A DNA stretch of 7,197 nucleotides from Bacteroidales bacterium (GTDB lineage: Bacteria; Bacteroidota; Bacteroidia; Bacteroidales; UBA7960), in NCBI GenBank assembly GCA_007123065.1, contig SKSI01000063.1, forward strand, positions 1 to 7,197, in the 5' to 3' direction. Positions 1 through 3,794 of this stretch are shown here, piece after piece. Positions within the stretch are counted from its first letter, which is position 1, and every line of letters starts with the position of its first letter. The position numbers were made by a program, and so were the translations under genes. The notes beneath the pieces are model-generated. The model saw only the letters and a program-made list of their open reading frames with translations, ran no database searches and was not told the origin of the DNA.

Positions 1-192
1 AACCAATTATCCAATAAACCAATGAACCAATTATCCAATCAACCAATAAACCAATTATCCAATAAACCAATGAACCAATTATCCAATCAACCAATAAACC
101 AATTATCCAATAAACCAATGAACCAATTATCCAATCAACAAATAAACCATCATCAACTAAACAACTAAACATCTCAACAACTCAACAATTTT
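1..192. repeat. Hierarchical tandem repeat, 8-bp register within 24/48-bp units
   Basis: Positions 1-144 are six 24-bp units that alternate between two versions, A at 1, 49 and 97 and B at 25, 73 and 121, giving a 48-bp higher-order period. A and B differ at unit position 16 (A or C) and position 24 (G or A). The last B unit has one further change at 140 (C to A). Each 24-mer is made of three 8-mers of the type AACCAATN or ATCCAATN. From 145 to 192 the sequence degenerates to CAACTAAA/CAACTCAA-like 8-mers that keep the same 8-bp phase. The array reaches the left edge, so its full length is unknown. A short TAAATTTG promoter box follows at 196. The role is unknown. Confidence 0.95.
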
Positions 193-195
193 TAG

Positions 196-203
196 TAAAT
201 TTG
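196..203 (+). promoter_or_regulatory. Putative Bacteroidota -7 promoter box for the membrane-protein gene
   Basis: TAAATTTG matches the Bacteroidota sigma-ABfr -7 consensus TAnnTTTG and is followed by C. It lies 22 bp before the ATG at 226, so a start site near 210 would give a leader of about 15 nt. No good TTTG -33 element is seen at the expected spacing; that position falls in the degenerate end of the tandem repeat. The call rests on the -7 box and its position. Confidence 0.45.
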
Positions 204-225
204 CTGAACAAGAGACAAACAGACT

Positions 226-744
226 ATGGAAGATTTTGTATATATCATTCTTTTGGTTGTTTGGTTGCTGGTTAGTTTTTTGAGAAAAAAGCCCAAAAAG
301 CGACCTGAACCTGCCAAACGCAAGGAGCCCGCTACTGCAGAAGGAGATCTCAGCATGGAAGATATGCTGGAAGATTTTTTTGGAGGGGGAAAGAAAAAGA
401 AAGAACAGTCGCGGCATGCAGATGCTCTGGAAGGCGAGGAGGAATTTGTTCAGCCTGTCAGATCTAATGAAAGTCCTGAGCCTGCTTATGCCGAAGCAGC
501 AACAATTCCTCCCAGATATGAAAGACATGTCGGGAAAACCGGGGTTTCGGAAGATTTTGAATTCTCATCCGAGGGTAAGATTATGACCATTGATGATCTG
601 ATCAAGTCGCACAAAACCAAAGAAGCAATGGAACTTGCCCTTGCTGAAGAACAGCAGGACGCAGAAGCCAGGGGTCATTTGCCCGACTTTGACTTGAAAA
701 CCGCGGTGGTTTTTTCGGAAATCCTTAATAAAAAATATTATTGA
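226..744 (+). CDS. Small single-pass membrane protein, unknown function
   Basis: This 172-residue protein has one hydrophobic segment at residues 4-19, followed at once by a strongly basic stretch (RKKPKKRPEPAKRK). By the positive-inside rule the bulk of the protein is predicted to be cytoplasmic, anchored by its N terminus. The middle is low in complexity and rich in acidic, lysine and alanine residues, with an acidic piece (MEDMLEDFF) at about residues 44-52 and a KKKK patch just after it. It is probably largely disordered. The C terminus is ordered-looking and ends FDLKTAVVFSEILNKKYY. From memory, similar endings (FDLRKAVIYSEILN-type) are common in short Bacteroidota proteins of unknown function, which supports a real gene. 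No enzyme motif is visible. ATG at 226 is chosen because it begins just before the membrane segment and sits just downstream of a TAAATTTG box. It appears to be a single-gene unit. Confidence 0.85.
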   Translation: MEDFVYIILLVVWLLVSFLRKKPKKRPEPAKRKEPATAEGDLSMEDMLEDFFGGGKKKKEQSRHADALEGEEEFVQPVRSNESPEPAYAEAATIPPRYERHVGKTGVSEDFEFSSEGKIMTIDDLIKSHKTKEAMELALAEEQQDAEARGHLPDFDLKTAVVFSEILNKKYY

Positions 745-771
745 TTTTTTTTATTGAATTGAATTATTGCT

Positions 772-779
772 TATATTTG
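772..779 (+). promoter_or_regulatory. Putative -7 promoter box for the greA leader or RNA
   Basis: TATATTTG fits the Bacteroidota -7 consensus TAnnTTTG, with C following. The nearest upstream TTG (754-756) is 15 bp away, shorter than the usual spacing of about 19 bp, so the -33 element is poor. It is the only such box I see between the membrane-protein gene and greA. A start near 786 would precede all three stem-loops of the region and leave about 250 nt before the greA ATG. Confidence 0.4.
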
Positions 780-785
780 CCTCGT

Positions 786-1024
786 AAACATTAAATGAAA
801 AATGATAAGCCTGGTTTTGGAGTCCATCCATAATCAGGTATTTTTTCTGTAAGCCCAATTACTTTTTGAAAGGCACTGACACTTGTTGCCAATTGGTCAG
901 ACAAGTGACTTCAATGCTTTTAATTGATTAACATGGGCTTGATAAACTGAAAATTGTAATTAAACCAAATTGTCCAGACGTTCAGGTTCACAGTTGTGGA
1001 TTACACGAATGTCTGGTCTTTTTT
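786..1024 (+). ncRNA. Candidate structured RNA or long greA leader
   Basis: This stretch lies in a roughly 290-bp gap without a protein gene and shows three stem-loops in series. The first pairs 810-816 with 832-838, then 818-821 with 827-830. The second is long: 843-850 pairs with 946-953 (one T-T mismatch), 851-857 with 934-940 (AAGCCCA/TGGGCTT), 869-875 with 915-920 (one bulged G), and 880-886 with 901-907 (CACTTGT/ACAAGTG). The third pairs 974-983 with 1007-1016 and runs into a T-run. A TATATTTG box lies just upstream. I do not recognise it as 6S, SRP, tmRNA or RNase P RNA. It could be an independent RNA of about 240 nt ending in its own terminator, or a regulated 5' leader of greA. Both ends and the folding are inferred by eye. 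Confidence 0.35.
974..1024 (+). terminator. Possible intrinsic terminator or attenuator before greA
   Basis: CCAGACGTTC (974-983) pairs with GAATGTCTGG (1007-1016) through ten base pairs including one G-T wobble. A smaller stem sits inside the loop (987-991 with 996-1000). The arm is followed directly by TC and six T residues (1019-1024). This is the geometry of an intrinsic terminator, placed 13 bp before the greA ATG at 1038. An overlapping 5-bp hairpin (1016-1020 with 1025-1029) uses the same T-run as its loop. Whether it stops transcription fully, partly or conditionally cannot be told from the sequence. Confidence 0.4.
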
Positions 1025-1037
1025 AAGACATTGTGCT

Positions 1038-1511
1038 ATGAACCAGGTTAAGTATTTTACAAAAGAAGGACTCGAGAAGCTGCAGGATGAACTGGAAAAG
1101 CTGAAATCTGTTGACCGGCCTGCTATTTCTCAACAGATTGCCGAAGCACGCGAAAAAGGTGACCTGTCGGAAAATGCTGAATATGACGCAGCAAAAAACG
1201 AACAGGGGATGCTTGAATTGCGCATCTCCAAACTGGAAGAAACACTCAGCCAGGCAAGAGTCATTGATGAAAGTCAGCTAGACGCGAGTAAGGTGTCCAT
1301 CTTGTCGAAAGTAAAGCTGAAAAACCTGAAGAACAATGCCACGATGACTTACACCCTCGTACCCGAAAATGAAGCCAATATCAAGGAGGGAAAAATATCT
1401 GTCGGCTCACCCATTGCAAAGGGGTTGTTGGGGAAAAAAGCAGGAGAAAAGGCTGAAATCAACGTCCCCGCAGGATTGTTAACATTCGAAATCATTGAGA
1501 TATCCAGATAA
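1038..1511 (+). CDS. greA: Transcription elongation factor GreA
   Basis: GreA binds the secondary channel of RNA polymerase and stimulates cleavage of the 3' end of backtracked transcripts, so that stalled elongation complexes can resume. From the ATG at 1038 the protein is 157 residues, the usual family length. An N-terminal coiled coil covers about residues 6-75. Its tip carries the signature EKGDLSENAEYDAAK, in which D42 and E45 correspond to the acidic tip residues (E. coli D41 and E44) that hold the catalytic metal. The C-terminal FKBP-like domain ends with GSPIAKGLLGKKAGEKAEI. The reading frame is open further upstream to a GTG at 996, but that start would add 14 atypical residues and lies inside a hairpin, so it is not used. 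No Shine-Dalgarno is visible. A HIT-family gene follows after 14 bp, suggesting co-transcription. The structured region upstream may control expression. Confidence 0.97.
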   Translation: MNQVKYFTKEGLEKLQDELEKLKSVDRPAISQQIAEAREKGDLSENAEYDAAKNEQGMLELRISKLEETLSQARVIDESQLDASKVSILSKVKLKNLKNNATMTYTLVPENEANIKEGKISVGSPIAKGLLGKKAGEKAEINVPAGLLTFEIIEISR

Positions 1512-1525
1512 AAAACAAAGATATT

Positions 1526-1924
1526 ATGGCAACGATATTCTCAAAAATTATTAATGGAGAGATCCCGTCCTATAAAATCGCAGAAGACGATCGTTTTTTT
1601 GCATTTCTTGACATCTATCCTCTGGCAAAAGGCCATACATTGGTTATCCCCAAACAAGAAGTGGATAACCTGTTTGACCTTGATGATGAGACCTACCGGG
1701 ACTTGTGGTTATTTGCAAAAAAAATCGCTATTGCCCTTAATGATTGTATGCCTTGTGAACGGGTTGGAGTAGCCGTTGTCGGACTGGAAGTGCCGCATGC
1801 CCATATCCACCTGGTACCCATTAACGGTATTTACGATATCGATTTCAGCAAACCCAAGCTGGAACTTGGACCTGAAGAATTTACGCTGATTGCCAAACGG
1901 GTTTCTGAAGCCATCAATTCCTAA
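1526..1924 (+). CDS. HIT family (Hint-like) nucleotide hydrolase
   Basis: This 132-residue protein belongs to the histidine triad superfamily, Hint branch. Members are cytoplasmic homodimers that hydrolyse nucleoside phosphoramidates and aminoacyl-adenylates; the physiological substrate in bacteria is generally not settled. The triad is visible as PHAHIHLVP, with H91, H93 and H95. H93, the central one, is the expected nucleophile. H37 in KGHTLVIPK and the N-terminal IFSKIINGEIP are also typical of Hint proteins, and the length is normal. The start is ATG at 1526, preceded by A/T-rich DNA (AACAAAGATATT) without a Shine-Dalgarno. The gene follows greA by 14 bp on the same strand, and I recall the greA-HIT pairing from other Bacteroidota. 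It converges with ruvC, leaving only 20 bp between the stop codons. Confidence 0.95.
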   Translation: MATIFSKIINGEIPSYKIAEDDRFFAFLDIYPLAKGHTLVIPKQEVDNLFDLDDETYRDLWLFAKKIAIALNDCMPCERVGVAVVGLEVPHAHIHLVPINGIYDIDFSKPKLELGPEEFTLIAKRVSEAINS

Positions 1925-1944
1925 AAAAAGTCAATCCGAAACGC

Positions 1945-2526
1945 TTAACGCTTAACGCCTTCTGATGAACCTGAAACCCGACCGGGATTATCAGAAACAA
2001 AAGCTTTCCATCCGCTATAATTCTTGCTGTCAGTCTGTCCGGCTTTACCGGCCTGATAGTGGTGGCACAATGCCACAGCCAGGGCATCAGTAATATCAAG
2101 GTTGTCAGGTACCCCTTCAATATTCAAAATGCGATACAGCATGGCAGCGACCTGTTCCTTGGAAGCACTCCCCCTGCCCGTGATCGATTGTTTGATCTTC
2201 CGGGGCGAATACTCAAAAACTGGAATATTCCGATGCAGCGCAGCCGCTATAGCCACCCCCTGGGCCCTGCCCAGCTTTAACATCGATTGCACGTTTTTTC
2301 CAAAAAACTGGCTCTCAATGGCAAGCTCGTCAGGCTTGAAGGCGTCAATGTTGCGCAATACCGTTTCGAAAATCTTCTTCAGCTTTAAAGCATGGTTGCC
2401 CAGCTGATCAAGCTTTAATACATCCATCGCAACCAGCTCAATCTCTTTACGGTTGATGCCGATTACACCCACACCCATATTGTTTGTGCCCGGGTCTATT
2501 CCCAATATGATCTTTTCATAATTCAA
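1945..2526 (-). CDS. ruvC: Holliday junction resolvase RuvC
   Basis: RuvC is the dimeric endonuclease that resolves Holliday junctions together with the RuvAB branch-migration complex in recombinational repair. All four catalytic acidic residues are visible: D11 in GIDPGTNNMG, E71 in AIESQFF, and D144 and D147 in LDITDALAVA. These correspond to E. coli D7, E66, D138 and D141. K123 in GSASKEQV matches the conserved basic residue of the active site. The fold covers roughly residues 5-158. A tail of about 35 residues (including KNYSGWKAFV) follows, longer than in E. coli but, from memory, usual for Bacteroidota. The start is a TTG at 2526-2524, because the only nearby ATG is out of frame and the frame has no ATG or GTG before the conserved N terminus. 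It is divergent from pdxA and convergent with the HIT gene, so it is probably transcribed alone. Confidence 0.96.
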   Translation of the reverse strand: MNYEKIILGIDPGTNNMGVGVIGINRKEIELVAMDVLKLDQLGNHALKLKKIFETVLRNIDAFKPDELAIESQFFGKNVQSMLKLGRAQGVAIAAALHRNIPVFEYSPRKIKQSITGRGSASKEQVAAMLYRILNIEGVPDNLDITDALAVALCHHYQAGKAGQTDSKNYSGWKAFVSDNPGRVSGSSEGVKR

Positions 2527-2596
2527 GATGGATAAAAATCCAAAAAATAATCGAATAAAAAAAATTAATTTTCCAAATTAGTTATCGGAGTGGTCT

Positions 2597-2631
2597 CATT
2601 TTTCATTTTTCACTTTTCATTTTTCACTTAA
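2597..2631. repeat. Five-copy 7-bp tandem repeat CATTTTT/CACTTTT
   Basis: Five 7-mers follow one another in register: CATTTTT, CATTTTT, CACTTTT, CATTTTT and CACTTAA. They lie in the 154-bp ruvC-pdxA gap and end 5 bp before the TACCTTTG promoter box. The TTTC within the third and fourth copies (2615-2618) sits where a TTTG -33 element would be expected, with an 18-bp spacer, so the repeat may overlap the pdxA promoter. Confidence 0.85.
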
Positions 2632-2636
2632 TAAAT

Positions 2637-2644
2637 TACCTTTG
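2637..2644 (+). promoter_or_regulatory. Putative promoter -7 box for pdxA-murF/alr
   Basis: TACCTTTG is an exact fit to the Bacteroidota -7 consensus TAnnTTTG. A weak -33 candidate, TTTC (2615-2618), lies 18 bp upstream inside the 7-bp repeat. Transcription from about 2651 would give a leader of roughly 30 nt before the pdxA ATG at 2681. No equally good box is seen on the opposite strand for the divergent ruvC. Confidence 0.55.
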
Positions 2645-2680
2645 TGTAATTAAGACCTTGATTTTTATTTTGATTTAATT

Positions 2681-3760
2681 ATGGATACAGATAAAGCACC
2701 TGACAAACCGATTGTCATAGGCATCAGTCATGGCGATGTAAACGGGATCAGTTATGAAGTGATTATTAAAGCCTTAACTGATGCCCGCATCCTTGATTTA
2801 TTTACACCTGTGGTTTATGGCTCTTCAAAAGTTGCATCTTACTATAAAAAGACTCTTGGTGTCCATGATTTTAACTTTCATGTGATCCGTTCCGTGGATC
2901 AGGCGCTGCCCGGGAAAGCCAATCTGGTAAATATATTTTCTGATGAGATCAAGATTGAACTGGGACAGAATACAACAATAGCCGGTCGTGCTGCTCTTCA
3001 GTCGCTCGAAACAGCTACGGATGATCTGGCTAAAGGACATATTGATGCGCTGGTAACTGCACCGATCAATAAACAAAACATTCAAAGCAGCGCTTTTGAT
3101 TTTCCCGGCCATACAGAATACCTTACACGAAAATTCGGAGCTGAGGAAAGCCTGATGCTGATGGTTAGCAACTCGACCCGTATTGGCGTGGTAACAGGAC
3201 ATATCCCGCTTAGGGAGGTTCCCGGAAAGATCACAAAAGAGGAAATCATGAAAAAAGTACGCATTATGAAGCATTCCCTGCAACAGGATTTTGGGATCAG
3301 AAAGCCCAGGATTGCTATTCTGGGGTTGAACCCGCATGCAGGAGACAAAGGGGTTATCGGACTTGAAGAGCAGGAAGTGATCATACCGGCTATCCGTGAG
3401 GCTTTTGACAACGGAACACTTGTCTTCGGACCTTATCCCGCTGATGGTTTTTTTGGATCATCGGCCTTCAATCATTTTGACGGCATCCTGACCATGTATC
3501 ACGATCAGGGCCTTATTCCATTTAAAACACTGGCCTTTAAGAGCGGCGTTAACTTTACTGCCGGCCTTCCCGTCGTGCGCACATCTCCTGCACATGGCAC
3601 CGCTTTCGACATTGCCGGAAAGAACATGGCCAATGCTGACGCTTTTCGTGAGGCCATCTACATGGCCATAGATGTAGTAAAAAACAGAAAAATGAATGAG
3701 GCCTTGTTGGAGAACCCATTGGATGTCAGAACTTCAGACGAAGAAAGCAATAATGAATGA
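2681..3760 (+). CDS. pdxA: 4-hydroxythreonine-4-phosphate dehydrogenase PdxA
   Basis: PdxA oxidises 4-phosphohydroxy-L-threonine with NAD(P) to a product that decarboxylates and is condensed with deoxyxylulose 5-phosphate by PdxJ. This is a late step of the DXP-dependent pyridoxal 5'-phosphate pathway. The protein has 359 residues, close to the family norm. The three metal-binding histidines are visible: H144 in FPGHTEYL, H219 in GLNPHAGD and H274 in MYHDQGLIPFK. They correspond to E. coli H166, H211 and H266. The N-terminal GISHGDVNGISYEVI replaces the GITMGDPAGIGPEI of proteobacterial enzymes, and RTSPAHGTAFDIAGK replaces the usual SPDHGT; both look typical of the Bacteroidota branch. The start is ATG at 2681 after an A/T-rich leader, without a Shine-Dalgarno. 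The murF-alr gene follows after 34 bp on the same strand and is probably co-transcribed. Its racemase half needs pyridoxal phosphate. Confidence 0.97.
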   Translation: MDTDKAPDKPIVIGISHGDVNGISYEVIIKALTDARILDLFTPVVYGSSKVASYYKKTLGVHDFNFHVIRSVDQALPGKANLVNIFSDEIKIELGQNTTIAGRAALQSLETATDDLAKGHIDALVTAPINKQNIQSSAFDFPGHTEYLTRKFGAEESLMLMVSNSTRIGVVTGHIPLREVPGKITKEEIMKKVRIMKHSLQQDFGIRKPRIAILGLNPHAGDKGVIGLEEQEVIIPAIREAFDNGTLVFGPYPADGFFGSSAFNHFDGILTMYHDQGLIPFKTLAFKSGVNFTAGLPVVRTSPAHGTAFDIAGKNMANADAFREAIYMAIDVVKNRKMNEALLENPLDVRTSDEESNNE

Positions 3761-3794
3761 TTCATTCAGTGCGCCATCCGTTTTTTTTTAAAAA

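Noticed and set aside
1..144. CRISPR array
   Set aside because: The units are contiguous 24-mers with no unique spacers and have a simple 8-bp substructure, so it is a plain tandem repeat.
157..528. A 123-residue minus-strand ORF opposite the membrane-protein gene
   Set aside because: It has no recognisable domain, is low in complexity, and runs into the tandem repeat. It is a shadow of the plus-strand gene.
727..755. A/T-only hairpin (AATAAAAAA with TTTTTTATT) after the membrane-protein gene, as a terminator
   Set aside because: The stem is entirely A-T, overlaps the coding end, and the T-run is used within the stem, so it is weak as an intrinsic terminator.
795..833. A 12-codon ORF (MKNDKPGFGVHP) just after the 772-779 promoter box, as a possible leader peptide
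   Set aside because: It is short, has no run of regulatory codons, overlaps a good hairpin (810-838) and has no family support.
996..1037. GTG at 996 as the greA start
   Set aside because: It adds 14 residues unlike GreA N termini and lies in the loop of the 974-1016 hairpin. ATG at 1038 gives the standard 157 residues.
2825..3337. A 170-residue minus-strand ORF inside pdxA
   Set aside because: It is antisense to highly conserved PdxA motifs and has no domain of its own.
3754..3789. TGAAT/ATTCA hairpin followed by T9 after pdxA, as a terminator
   Set aside because: The stem has five weak pairs and the T-run begins 12 bases later, so the geometry does not fit. Co-transcription with murF-alr is more likely.
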